From Opitutia bacterium (GTDB lineage: Bacteria; Verrucomicrobiota; Verrucomicrobiia; Opitutales; Opitutaceae), in contig CANJIU010000073.1 of assembly GCA_947474365.1 (NCBI GenBank), forward strand, positions 1 to 50,424: 50,424 nt of DNA, written 5' to 3'. Shown piece by piece: positions 33,155-42,468 of this stretch. How positions within the stretch are numbered: position 1 is the stretch's first letter; every line of letters starts with the position of its first letter. The notes beneath the pieces were generated by a model. That model saw only the letters and a program-made list of their open reading frames with translations, was not told where the DNA came from and made no database searches. Position numbers and translations under genes: made by a program.

Positions 33155-34063
33155 ATGAATCCATCCCCTGATCTCAGCCGTCGACACTTCATTCAGACCT
33201 CCGCCTTGGCTGCGGCTGCACTTGCCTCCTCGCGAGTGCTCGCCGCGCCGGCGGCGCCACGCTGGAAGATCATCGCGTTCAGCAAACCGTTCGCGAGCTA
33301 CAGCCCGGATGACACCGCTGATCTCGTGGCCGATATCGGCTGGGACGGCATCGAGTGCCCGGTGCGCAAACAGGCCGGGCAGATCGCGCCGGAGCGAGTG
33401 GAGGAGGATTTGCCGAAGATGGTGGCGGCACTCAAAAAACGCGGCAAGGAAGTGACCATCGTCACGACGGAGATCACGAAGCTCGACCCGCTGGCCGAGA
33501 AAATCCTGCGGACGACCGCGAAACTCGGCATCAAACAGTACCGGCTGGGCTTTTCCAAATATACCGCGGCGAAGCCCGTGCCCGAGACCGTGCGTGAGGT
33601 CGGGGCGGCGTTGAAGGATCTGGCCGCGTTCAACCGTGAACTTGGGCTGCAGGGCGGCTGGCAGAATCACTCCGGCGCCGATTACGTGGGCGGGCCGCTG
33701 TGGGATCTGTGGACGATTATCAAGGATCTCGATCCGAAGTCGCTCGGCGTCTGTTTCGACATCGCCCACGCCACGGTCGAGGGCGGGCTCTCGTGGCCCG
33801 TGCAGGCGCGGCTGATGGAGCCGCATTACGCCGCGGTGTTCCTGAAGGATTGTTATTGGGAGAAGGGCGCCAAGGGCTGGCAGCCGCGCTGGTGCCCCTT
33901 CGGCGAGGGCATCGTGCAGAAAAGTTTTCTGACGAATCTCAAGAAATCCAAGTTCGCCGGCCCGCTGTGCCAGCATCACGAATACAAGGAACTTGGCACC
34001 GGGCGCGAGATGGTGAAGTACTTCAAGAAGGATCTCGCGACGCTGCGCGAATGGTTGGCGTGA
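33155..34063 (+). CDS. Tat-exported TIM-barrel sugar isomerase/epimerase-like protein
   Basis: 302 residues with a twin-arginine signal (LSRRHFIQTSALAAAALASS). The rest is an AP-endonuclease-2-type TIM barrel; candidate metal ligands lie in QNHSGADYVG, CFDIAHATVEGG and AVFLKDCYW, and Glu in CQHHEYKELG. Unlike the 18973 gene it is exported, and its overall sequence is clearly different. Exported members of this superfamily are common in these bacteria next to DUF1080 and Gfo/Idh/MocA genes. A role in handling oxidised sugars in the periplasm is inferred, not shown. Confidence 0.82.
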   Translation: MNPSPDLSRRHFIQTSALAAAALASSRVLAAPAAPRWKIIAFSKPFASYSPDDTADLVADIGWDGIECPVRKQAGQIAPERVEEDLPKMVAALKKRGKEVTIVTTEITKLDPLAEKILRTTAKLGIKQYRLGFSKYTAAKPVPETVREVGAALKDLAAFNRELGLQGGWQNHSGADYVGGPLWDLWTIIKDLDPKSLGVCFDIAHATVEGGLSWPVQARLMEPHYAAVFLKDCYWEKGAKGWQPRWCPFGEGIVQKSFLTNLKKSKFAGPLCQHHEYKELGTGREMVKYFKKDLATLREWLA

Positions 34064-34105
34064 AAGCACGGGACTTTGCCACGGCGCCCTGCTCGCGGTA
34101 TCAAT

Positions 34106-34131
34106 CCACGCGACGAGGGCGTCGCGTCCCC
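34106..34131. repeat. REP-like palindrome, single inverted copy
   Basis: The exact reverse complement of 13451-13476, in the 224-bp gap before the third TonB receptor. Flanking bases on one side (an AAATTGA-type sequence up to about 34155) are also shared with the other two copies, so the element is probably nearer 50 bp. Confidence 0.8.
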
Positions 34132-34287
34132 AGAAGACAGAAATTGAAATGCGCCCCGAGGCGCCCGACGTCTCTCATTCAATGTCGGCACGGGTGACCC
34201 GTTCCTCCCTATTTGCGCAGTCAATGCCACCGCGAGATCACTGGCCCATGGTATGAGTCTCGCCCTGTGCCCTGCAAAAATACCCCT

Positions 34288-37200
34288 ATGAGCAAATCTC
34301 ACCTCTTCTCGCGATGCCTTGCTACGGTCGCATTTCTCGCTGTGCTGCCGCTGCTCTCGGTCGCTGCCGAGGCTGGGGTGGCGCGAACGGGCACGGTCGA
34401 AGGACGTGTCTTCAATCCCGGCACAGGGGAGTATCTCGAATTGGCCCGCATCACGGTTGAGGGCACCCGACTTGAGACGCTCACCGACGCGTCCGGCCAG
34501 TATCGCCTCACCAACGTTCCCGCTGGTCCGGTGGACGTGCGGGCGTTCCGCACGGGCGTGCCGGTGCGGACGCTGTCCATCACCGTCGTCGCTGGCCAGG
34601 TGGCCACCGCGGATTTCGACCTCGGCGCCGTGGATGGTCCGGTCCGGCTGGCGCAGTTCACGGTGGGCGCGTCCAAGGAGATGGATGGCGCCGCCATTGC
34701 CATCAACACGCAGCGGTTTGCCCCGAACGCGATGGCCGTGATTGCCGCCGACGAATTTGGCCCGGTCGCCAACGGCAACGCCGGCGAGTTGCTCAAGTCC
34801 GTCCCCGGTATCACGCTCAGCCTCGGTTCGCAGGGCGAGATGTATCAAGTCGCGATGAATGGCGTGCCGCCCAACAACGTCCCGATGACCGTCGGCGGCT
34901 TTGATCTCGGCAATCCCGCTGGCGGCACCACTCGCGGCGCCGGCCTCCACCTGCTCTCGCTCAACAACGCCTCCCGTATCGAAGTCGCCTACACACCGAC
35001 GCCCGATACCACCGGTTCCGCGCTCGCCGGCACGGTGAATCTCGTCCCGCGCAGCGCCTTCGAGCGCTCACGGCCGGTCTACAACGTCAGCCTTGGCGTC
35101 CTCATGCGGGACAACGACGTCACGTTTCGCAAGACGCCCGGCCCTCAGCATGAGCCGCGGCGAAAGGTGAACCCGGAGGTGATGCTTTCCGCCGTCGTGC
35201 CGCTCAGTCCGCGCCTCGGTTTCACTCTCTCGGCAAGCACATCGGGCATCTACACGCCGCAGGACTTCGTCCAGAGCACGTGGCGCGGCGTGAGTGCGGC
35301 GACCAATGGTGGCACGCTGCCCGACACCACGCCCGACCGTCCCTACCTCACCGACTTCCTCGTGCGCGACCGCACCGCGCAGCCCGAGCGCCGCGCATTT
35401 GCCGCCACGTTTGATTTCAAACTCACGCCGCGTGACGTATTCTCCCTCGCGTTTCAATACGGCTATTCCGGCGCCACGCAGTCCGAGCGCACCCTGAGCT
35501 TCCTCGTCAACCGCGTCGCCCCGGGAAATTTTTCTCCGACCTTCACGCACGGCTTCGCGGGTGCAGGCGAGATTCGCATCACCAACGACACCTTCGATGT
35601 CGCCCAGCGGCTGTACATGCCGACGCTCACCTACCGGCATAACGGCCCGGAGTGGCGCTTCGAGTCCGGCGCCGGTTTTTCCTCCTCCAACCGGAAAAAC
35701 CGCGACATCAACAAGGGGTTCTTCCGCAACTCCCAGGCGCGCCGCCAGAACGTCACCGTCTCGTTCGACGACATCTTCTACCTCCGCCCGCGCGTGGTGA
35801 CCGTCACCGACGCGAACGGCGCCCCGGTCGATCCGTATTCGATCAACAGTTACTCGCTCAACACCGCCACCGGCAACCCGTCGGACTCGTTTGCCCTACA
35901 GCGCAACCTTTTCGCCAATGCACGGCGCGACTTCGCCGGGAGCATTCCCATCACGTTCAAGGCCGGTCTCGACCTGCGGCAGTCGATGAAGGATCTTCGC
36001 GCCGACAATCCCACCTACACGTTCGTCGGTGCCGATGCCCGGGCGAGCCGCGTCCTCGACGAGAGCATTTCGGAGCGTCCGGGGCCGTTTGGCTTTCCGC
36101 GGATCGGCTGGGTGCACAACCGCGAACTCTTCGACCTTTATCGCACGTCGCCCGCCGGCTTCTCGCTCAACGAAGCCGCGCGCTACCAGCAGGCGGTGGC
36201 CGCCTCCAAGTTTGCCGACGAGACGATTGCCGCGGGGTTCGTGCGCGGCGACGTCAGCCTGTTCGATGGCCGGCTGAAGCTCGTCGGCGGGCTTCGCGCC
36301 GAGCAGACCAACGCCAAGGGCGAGGGCCAGCTGATCGACCCGACCCGCAACTATCAGCGCGATGGCTCCGGTCGCGTTCTGCTCGGCGCCAACGGTCGCC
36401 CGCTCACCCGCACCACCGACGCCCTTGAGAGCGCGCGCCTGACGCGCATCGATCGCGGCCTTCACGCGGAAAAGGAGTATCTCCGGCTCTTCCCGAGCCT
36501 CAACGCCGCCTTCAATCTCCGCGAAAACCTCGTCGCGCGCGCCGGGTACTATCAGTCCGTCGGCCGGCCCGATCTCGTGCAATACGCCGGCAGCCTCACG
36601 CTGCCCGACACGGAGAGTCCGCCGGGTCCGGGCAATGTCCTCGCGGTCAACAACGCCGCGATCAAGGCCTGGCAGGCGCACACGTTTAAGGCGGGGCTCG
36701 AATATTACATCGAGCCGGTCGGCCTGTTTTCGGTCAGCGCCTTTCGCCGCGAGATCGAGCATTTCTTCGGCAACACCGTTTTCCGGCCCGACGCCGATTT
36801 CCTCGCGCTCTACGGGCTCAACCCCGCGACGTACGGTGGCTACGACGTTTCCACCCAGTACAACCTCCCGGGTGTCGCGCGCATGACCGGCCTCGACGTC
36901 AGCTACAAACAGGCGCTCACCTTTTTGCCGCCGTGGGCGCGCGGCGTTTCCGTCTTCGCCAACGCCAGTGCGATCCGCACCACGGGTGATGCCGCGGCGA
37001 GCTTCAACGGCTTCACCCCGCGCACCTACAATTGGGGGGCGAGCCTCGCGCGCGACACCTACAGTCTTCGCCTCCGCTGGAACTACGCCGGACGGGCCCG
37101 CCGCGGCCTCGTCGCGGCCGGCCGCAGCATCGATCCCGCGACCTACAACTGGAACTCCAAGCGCCTGCTCGTCGATCTCAACGGCGAGTATCGTTTCAAC

Positions 37201-37353
37201 CGTCGTATCGCCGTCTTCGCCAACCTCGCCAATCTGGGGGATGCTCCCGTCGACCTCGAAATTTCCGGTCCAGTCACACCCGAACATGCCCAACTCCGCC
37301 AGCGTCAGCAATGGGGCGCGACGTGGACATTTGGCATCACCGGCGCGTTCTGA
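34288..37353 (+). CDS. TonB-dependent receptor with carboxypeptidase-regulatory-like domain
   Basis: 1,021 residues. Signal peptide (CLATVAFLAVLPLLSVAAEA), then a carboxypeptidase-regulatory-like beta-sandwich (about 36-115, GTVEGRVFNPGTGEYLELAR), a TonB-box-like VRLAQFTVGASKEMD (119-133), a plug (ELLKSVPGITLSLGSQGEM, RIEVAYTPTPDTTGSALAG) and a barrel ending TWTFGITGAF. It belongs to a different subfamily from the other two receptors, which lack the regulatory-like domain. The start at ATG 34288 is chosen for the signal peptide. The PhyH-type dioxygenase follows after 26 bp and is probably co-transcribed. Confidence 0.9.
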   Translation: MSKSHLFSRCLATVAFLAVLPLLSVAAEAGVARTGTVEGRVFNPGTGEYLELARITVEGTRLETLTDASGQYRLTNVPAGPVDVRAFRTGVPVRTLSITVVAGQVATADFDLGAVDGPVRLAQFTVGASKEMDGAAIAINTQRFAPNAMAVIAADEFGPVANGNAGELLKSVPGITLSLGSQGEMYQVAMNGVPPNNVPMTVGGFDLGNPAGGTTRGAGLHLLSLNNASRIEVAYTPTPDTTGSALAGTVNLVPRSAFERSRPVYNVSLGVLMRDNDVTFRKTPGPQHEPRRKVNPEVMLSAVVPLSPRLGFTLSASTSGIYTPQDFVQSTWRGVSAATNGGTLPDTTPDRPYLTDFLVRDRTAQPERRAFAATFDFKLTPRDVFSLAFQYGYSGATQSERTLSFLVNRVAPGNFSPTFTHGFAGAGEIRITNDTFDVAQRLYMPTLTYRHNGPEWRFESGAGFSSSNRKNRDINKGFFRNSQARRQNVTVSFDDIFYLRPRVVTVTDANGAPVDPYSINSYSLNTATGNPSDSFALQRNLFANARRDFAGSIPITFKAGLDLRQSMKDLRADNPTYTFVGADARASRVLDESISERPGPFGFPRIGWVHNRELFDLYRTSPAGFSLNEAARYQQAVAASKFADETIAAGFVRGDVSLFDGRLKLVGGLRAEQTNAKGEGQLIDPTRNYQRDGSGRVLLGANGRPLTRTTDALESARLTRIDRGLHAEKEYLRLFPSLNAAFNLRENLVARAGYYQSVGRPDLVQYAGSLTLPDTESPPGPGNVLAVNNAAIKAWQAHTFKAGLEYYIEPVGLFSVSAFRREIEHFFGNTVFRPDADFLALYGLNPATYGGYDVSTQYNLPGVARMTGLDVSYKQALTFLPPWARGVSVFANASAIRTTGDAAASFNGFTPRTYNWGASLARDTYSLRLRWNYAGRARRGLVAAGRSIDPATYNWNSKRLLVDLNGEYRFNRRIAVFANLANLGDAPVDLEISGPVTPEHAQLRQRQQWGATWTFGITGAF

Positions 37354-37379
37354 TTTTTTCTATCCCGTCCGTCTTTCTC

Positions 37380-38174
37380 ATGAAGGTTTTATCCCGCCAC
37401 ACCTCCGAGCTCGACGAACTCGGCTACACGTTGCTGCCGAGCTGGGCGCCGGCCGAATTGCTCGCCGAGCTGCGCGCCACGGTGTCGCGGCTCTATGAGA
37501 TCGAGGGAGAAAAGGCGGGAAGCGAATTCCGGATGGAGCCGGGGTGTCTGCGGCTCGCCAATCTCGTCGATAAGGGCGCAGTCTTCGAACGCGTCATCGC
37601 GGCGCCTGAGCTGCTGGGTCTGGTCGAGCACGTCATCGGTCCCGACTACAAGCTCAGCAGCCTCAATGGGCGCACCGCGTTGCCGGGGTGCCTGCCCCAG
37701 CCTTTGCACGCCGACATGGGTGGTGTCACCGACGAGCGCGGCAATTGGGTGTGCAACATCATCTGGATGCTCGACGCGTACACGCCCGACAACGGCCCGC
37801 TGCGTGTCGTTCCGGGTTCGCATCGCTGGCGCCGGCTGCCCCAAACGGACCTTGCGGATTTGCGGGCCTCACATCCGGCGGAGAAACTCGTGACGGCGCC
37901 CGCTGGTTCAGTCGTTGTGATGAACGCGCACCTCTGGCACGGCGGGGTGGACAATCGCACCCAGGGCCACCGCACCGCGTTGCACGCGTTTTATTGCCGA
38001 CGCGACAAACCGCAGCAGCAATACCAGAAGCAGCTCATCCGGCCCGAGGTGCAGGCGACGTTTTCCAACGAGATTCGCCACCTCCTCGCCCTTGACGATC
38101 CGCGCAACGACGAGTTGGCGCAATCGACGATGGCGCGCAGCGGGTTTCTCCCGGATCGGCCGCGTGCGTTTTGA
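37380..38174 (+). CDS. Phytanoyl-CoA dioxygenase-family Fe(II)/2-oxoglutarate oxygenase
   Basis: 264 residues, no signal peptide, so cytoplasmic. Iron ligands: His110 and Asp112 in PLHADMGGV, and His187 in NAHLWHGGVDN; Arg198 in GHRTALHAFY is the likely 2-oxoglutarate anchor. N-terminal RHTSELDELGYTLLPSW is the usual PhyH opening. PhyH proteins hydroxylate diverse small molecules; the substrate here is not known. Its place between a TonB receptor and a sugar oxidoreductase suggests it modifies the imported compound. Confidence 0.88.
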   Translation: MKVLSRHTSELDELGYTLLPSWAPAELLAELRATVSRLYEIEGEKAGSEFRMEPGCLRLANLVDKGAVFERVIAAPELLGLVEHVIGPDYKLSSLNGRTALPGCLPQPLHADMGGVTDERGNWVCNIIWMLDAYTPDNGPLRVVPGSHRWRRLPQTDLADLRASHPAEKLVTAPAGSVVVMNAHLWHGGVDNRTQGHRTALHAFYCRRDKPQQQYQKQLIRPEVQATFSNEIRHLLALDDPRNDELAQSTMARSGFLPDRPRAF

Positions 38175-38196
38175 TTGCCCGTCGCGTTCACACCTT

Positions 38197-39375
38197 ATGC
38201 CGACCTCCTTGATTACCCGTCGCTCCTTCGTCCATAAAACATCCGCGCTCGCGGTGCCCGCGCTCGTCGGGCTCAGTCCGGCGGTCCGCGCCCAGACCGC
38301 CCGTGAGGGCAAACTCGGCGTCGCGCTCTGCGGTCTCGGCGGCTTCGCGACCGCGAGCATCGCGCCCGAATTGCCGGCGGCAAAAAACGTGTTTCTCGCC
38401 GGCGTCATCACTGGCGATTCCGCGGGCAAGGGCCGGGCCTGGGCCGCGAAATACGGATTTCCTGAGAAAAACATTTTCGGGTATGCGGACATGGCCCGAT
38501 TGGCCGACGCGAAGGACATCGACATCGTCCATGTCGTCACACCCAACAGTCTTCACGCGGCGCACACCATCGCCGCCGCCAAGGCCGGCAAGCACGTGAT
38601 GTGCGAGAAGCCGATGGCCACGAGCAGCGCGCAATGCGAGGCGATGATCGCGGCCGCCAAGGCGGCGGGGGTGCGTCTGGGCGTCAGCTACCGGTTGCAA
38701 TGGGAGCCGCATCACATGAAGGCCGCCGAACTGCTCGCAAGCGGGACGGTCGGCGAGCTCTCGAACGGTAACTACGAATTTTCCTGGGGCTACGCGAGTG
38801 GACTCGCCGATCCGGAACGGCGGAAATCGATCAAGCAATGGCTGCTCGATCCCAAAATGGCCGGCGGTGGTGCAATGTTCGACACCGGCGTGTACCCGGT
38901 GCAGGCGGCCTGCTTCCTCACGGGGAAAACGCCGATCGCCGCGCGCGGACTCCCCTCCACGCGACACAAGGATCTGTTTCCCGCAGGGGTTGAGGAGACG
39001 ATGAGCTTTGAGCTGACGTTTGCCGATGGCTTTCAGGCCCTTTGTCGGGCGAGTTACAGCGGCAATTTCCACCAGTGCACCACCTACGGTCCGAAGGGCA
39101 TCGTGGAAATCCTGCCCGGCCTGCCCACGGGCAGCGTCTTCGGGCAGAGCGCCAATGGAAAACCCAATCCGAAGCGGCTCGTGGTGAATCGCAAGGACGT
39201 CGCGGCCGAGGACACGCTTCAACTCGGTGCGCTGCTCGATGCGTTCGCCGCGTCGATCACGAAGCGGACGCCCTTCAAGGCGGACGGGGCGATGGGACTG
39301 CGCGACATCCGGATTGTCGAAGCCGTGTACGCCTCTGTTGCACTGGGCGGAAAAACAATTTCTATCGCCGTATGA
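38197..39375 (+). CDS. Tat-exported Gfo/Idh/MocA-family oxidoreductase
   Basis: 392 residues with a twin-arginine signal (LITRRSFVHKTSALAVPALV). A Rossmann domain with the nucleotide-binding GLGGF (46-50) and the signature EKPMA in AGKHVMCEKPMA is followed by the C-terminal substrate domain (GGGAMFDTGVYPVQAACF). The closest well-known relatives are periplasmic glucose-fructose oxidoreductase and exported sugar 3-dehydrogenases that keep a tightly bound NAD(P). It probably oxidises or reduces a sugar ring in the periplasm. The following gene overlaps it by 4 bp (ATGA), which suggests translational coupling. Confidence 0.88.
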   Translation: MPTSLITRRSFVHKTSALAVPALVGLSPAVRAQTAREGKLGVALCGLGGFATASIAPELPAAKNVFLAGVITGDSAGKGRAWAAKYGFPEKNIFGYADMARLADAKDIDIVHVVTPNSLHAAHTIAAAKAGKHVMCEKPMATSSAQCEAMIAAAKAAGVRLGVSYRLQWEPHHMKAAELLASGTVGELSNGNYEFSWGYASGLADPERRKSIKQWLLDPKMAGGGAMFDTGVYPVQAACFLTGKTPIAARGLPSTRHKDLFPAGVEETMSFELTFADGFQALCRASYSGNFHQCTTYGPKGIVEILPGLPTGSVFGQSANGKPNPKRLVVNRKDVAAEDTLQLGALLDAFAASITKRTPFKADGAMGLRDIRIVEAVYASVALGGKTISIAV

Positions 39376-42251
39376 AAATGCCCCGCCTGCACGCTGGTGC
39401 AGCGCTGTTCGTCCTGCTGCCCCTCAGTGCCGCCGCCGCCCCTACCGCGGAGGAGGCTGACGTGCTTTTTGTCCACCGGGTCTGGCCGCTGCTCAAGGCC
39501 AAGTGCCTAGCCTGCCATGGTGACGACGAAGCGAAATTGAAAGGCGGTCTCGATCTGCGCACGCACGCCGAGTTGTTGATCGGAGGCGACAGCGGCAAGC
39601 CGTCCATCGTGGCGGGCAAGCCTGATGAGAGTCCTCTGATGATCGCCGTGCAGCGCAAAAGCGAGGACTGGAAGCCGATGCCGCCCAAGGAAGCGGACCA
39701 GCTCTACGCCGAGCAGATTGGCTGGCTGAAAGAATGGATCGCCGGCGGCGCGCCGTGGCCCGACGAGGCGAAGCAAAAGCGGATTGCGGCGGCGAACGCC
39801 GAGAAATGGTCGGCCGAGGACGGGGTAGTGATGAAGACGAGCGGCGGACTTTCCGCCGATTGGACGAATCGCCGCTACAAGCCCGAGGGGATGTGGGGTT
39901 ACCAGCCCGTGCGGAAACCGGCGGTGCCGGCGGTGTCGCAAATCGACCGCCGCAAATCCGCCACCGCTAATCCCATCGACGCGTTCCTCGCGGCGAGGCT
40001 TCCTGCCGGGCTCACGCCCGCGCCTGTCGCTGACGCTCGCACCCTTATCCGCCGGGCGACGTTTGATCTTACCGGGCTTCCACCAACGCCGGAGGACGTG
40101 GCCGCCTTTGAGCGTGCGTCGGCCTCCAATCCGCAATCGGCACTCGCGAATCTCGTCGATCGCCTGCTGGCGAGTCCGCATTACGGCGAGCGGATGGCGC
40201 AGCACTGGCTCGACGTGGTTCGGTACGCGGACAGCAGCGGGTTTGCGAACGACTTCGAGCGCGGCAACGCGTGGCGTTACCGCGATTACGTCGTCCGCTC
40301 GTTCAACACCGACAAGCCCTACGATCGGTTTGTGCGCGAGCAGATCGCCGGCGACGAACTCGAACCGGCGAACCCTGAGATGATCGTCGCGACCGGTTTC
40401 CTCCGGATGGGCCCGTGGGAACTCACGGGCATGGAGGTCGCCCGGGTCGCCCGGCAACGTTTCCTCGACGACGTGACCAACAGCGTCGGTGAGACGTTTC
40501 TGGCCCACTCGCTGCAATGCGCGCGTTGCCACGATCACAAATTCGATCCGATTCCGACCCGCGACTATTATTCCCTCCAGGCGGTGTTCGCTACGACGCA
40601 GCTCAGTGAGCGCCCGGCAGAGTTCCTGCCGGTGGAAAACACGGGCGGCTTTGACGAGAAGAAATACCTGGAGCCGCGCCGCGCCGAATATCTCGCGACG
40701 CTGCGCCGACTCGACACGCAGATGCTGCGTGCGGCGGAGGCGTGGTATCGCGAAAAGGGCCTCGACGCGACGAAGTGGAATGCCGCGGTGGCTGCCGCTC
40801 AGGCGCAGGAAAAAAGCGGCAAGCGGCGTGAATTTGACGGCTACTTCAACGCCGCGCGCGCGGCCATGACGAGGCAGGGTGTGCCCGAGGACCAGTTTCC
40901 GCCGAAGCTGCTCGGATTCAGTCCGGAGGACTACGGGAACGAGCGTGTCGCCCGCAAGGGCCTGGAGCGGCTCAAGTGGGAACTCGACCGTTACGAACCC
41001 TACGCGCTGGCAGTTTACGATGGGCGCACGCCCGAGATGAAGGGGGTCTTCAACCCGTTGCGGATGCCGGCCAACCGCATGACCGAGGGCGAATTGGAGG
41101 AGACATGCATCCTCACCGGTGGCGACCCGTTTGCGAACGGCCAGAAAGTGGCGCCCGGTGTCTTGAGCGTGATCGGTTCATTCCAGAAGGTGCCGGTGCC
41201 CGAGGCAATCGAGGGCCGGCGCAAGGCCTTTGCCGAATGGGTGGCGAGTGCGGAAAATCCGCTCACGACCCGCGCAATCGTGAACCGCGTCTGGCTCTGG
41301 CATTTTGGCCAGCCGCTTGCGGGCAATCCGAATAATTTTGGCAGCACCGGAAAACGGCCCACGCATCCGGAACTGCTCGACTGGCTCGCCGCTACTTTCG
41401 TCGAACAGGGCTGGTCGTTCAAGGGCCTGCACCGCGCCATCATGACGAGTGAGGCCTATCGCCGCGGTTCGGTGCATCCGGATCGGAAATCGCTCACGGA
41501 AAAAGATCCCACGGGCACCAGTTACGCCGTATTTCCCCCGCGCCGCCTCACGGCCGAGGAGATGCGCGACGCGATGCTCGCGGTCACGGGCGAACTCAAT
41601 CCGGCGCTCGGCGGAATCCCCAACCGCCCCGAGATGAACCTTGAGGCGGCGATGCAACCGCGGCAGGTGATGGGGACGTTTGCGTCCGCGTGGATTCCCA
41701 ATCCGCGGCCGGAGCAGCGTCACCGGCGGAGCATTTACGCGCTGAAGATCCGGGGGCTGCCGGATCCGGCGATGGACGTCTTCAACCAGCCGACACCGGA
41801 TTTTTCCTGTGAGCGCCGCAGTGCGTCCACGGTCACGCCGCAGGTTTTCAGTCTCTTCAACAGTGCGGCGAGCCACTCCCGCGCGCTCGCGCTGGCATCC
41901 CGGGCAACGAAGGAGGCCACGGGTGACGAGGCCATCATCGCGCGCTGCTTTGCCCTCGCGTTTTCCCGTGCGCCGAGCGCCGCCGAGCGAAAGGATTGCC
42001 TCGCCCACTGGCGCGCGATCGAGGCGATGATTGTGAACGACACGCCGGTCGCGGTGAAGCCGCCGCTGGAAGTGCGCCGCGAGGCGGTCGAGGAAAACAC
42101 GGGTGAAAAATTCAGCTTCCGCGAATCGTTGCCCGCGTATGCCGACTTCGTTCCGGATCTCCGGCCCGGCGATGTGCCGCTGCACACCCGCGCGCTCGCC
42201 GACGTCTGCCTCGCGCTCTTCAACGCCAACGAATTTGTCTATGTGGACTGA
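39372..42251 (+). CDS. PSCyt1/DUF1549/DUF1553 c-type cytochrome protein
   Basis: 959 residues with a signal peptide (AGAALFVLLPLSAAAA). The PSCyt1 domain carries haem motif CLACH at 45-49 followed by LKGGLDLRT. The PSCyt2/DUF1549 domain (about 200-400) carries a second haem motif CARCH at 383-387 with HDHKFDPIPTRDYYSL. DUF1553 occupies roughly 610-900 (ENPLTTRAIVNRVWLWHFG). This architecture is typical of Planctomycetota and Verrucomicrobiota and is usually paired with DUF1501, as here two genes downstream. Its function is unproven. It overlaps the Gfo/Idh/MocA stop by ATGA. Confidence 0.92.
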   Translation: MKMPRLHAGAALFVLLPLSAAAAPTAEEADVLFVHRVWPLLKAKCLACHGDDEAKLKGGLDLRTHAELLIGGDSGKPSIVAGKPDESPLMIAVQRKSEDWKPMPPKEADQLYAEQIGWLKEWIAGGAPWPDEAKQKRIAAANAEKWSAEDGVVMKTSGGLSADWTNRRYKPEGMWGYQPVRKPAVPAVSQIDRRKSATANPIDAFLAARLPAGLTPAPVADARTLIRRATFDLTGLPPTPEDVAAFERASASNPQSALANLVDRLLASPHYGERMAQHWLDVVRYADSSGFANDFERGNAWRYRDYVVRSFNTDKPYDRFVREQIAGDELEPANPEMIVATGFLRMGPWELTGMEVARVARQRFLDDVTNSVGETFLAHSLQCARCHDHKFDPIPTRDYYSLQAVFATTQLSERPAEFLPVENTGGFDEKKYLEPRRAEYLATLRRLDTQMLRAAEAWYREKGLDATKWNAAVAAAQAQEKSGKRREFDGYFNAARAAMTRQGVPEDQFPPKLLGFSPEDYGNERVARKGLERLKWELDRYEPYALAVYDGRTPEMKGVFNPLRMPANRMTEGELEETCILTGGDPFANGQKVAPGVLSVIGSFQKVPVPEAIEGRRKAFAEWVASAENPLTTRAIVNRVWLWHFGQPLAGNPNNFGSTGKRPTHPELLDWLAATFVEQGWSFKGLHRAIMTSEAYRRGSVHPDRKSLTEKDPTGTSYAVFPPRRLTAEEMRDAMLAVTGELNPALGGIPNRPEMNLEAAMQPRQVMGTFASAWIPNPRPEQRHRRSIYALKIRGLPDPAMDVFNQPTPDFSCERRSASTVTPQVFSLFNSAASHSRALALASRATKEATGDEAIIARCFALAFSRAPSAAERKDCLAHWRAIEAMIVNDTPVAVKPPLEVRREAVEENTGEKFSFRESLPAYADFVPDLRPGDVPLHTRALADVCLALFNANEFVYVD

Positions 42252-42312
42252 GCTCCCGCCGCAACAGACGGGAACCGATCTCCGAGCCCGCATATTTCGC
42301 ACTTGGACTGAA

Positions 42313-42468
42313 GGTAGGGACGGCTCTCCGAGCCGTCCGCGGTTCGTTCAAATAAGGCATCAGTCCGTTCAACGTTCCAATCGTGCGCGAGAAATTTCCG
42401 GGCGAACCGACCGCTTTGCGGGCGGCGCGCGGGGTGATTTGCGGACGCCCCGGAGGTGCGTCCCTACC
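42313..42468. repeat. 156-bp element with perfect 10-bp terminal inverted repeats
   Basis: The ends are GGTAGGGACG (42313-42322) and CGTCCCTACC (42459-42468). Just inside the left end is a perfect hairpin with 9-bp arms (42318-42326 and 42330-42338) and a 3-nt loop; a weaker hairpin sits at the right end (42443-42463). No ORF of its own; it looks like a non-autonomous mobile or REP element. Its right end overlaps the likely start of the next sulfatase. Confidence 0.65.

Noticed and set aside
42241..42438. ATG 42241 as the start of the sulfatase
   Set aside because: It would put 66 charged residues before the signal peptide, read straight through the repeat element and overlap the previous gene's stop.
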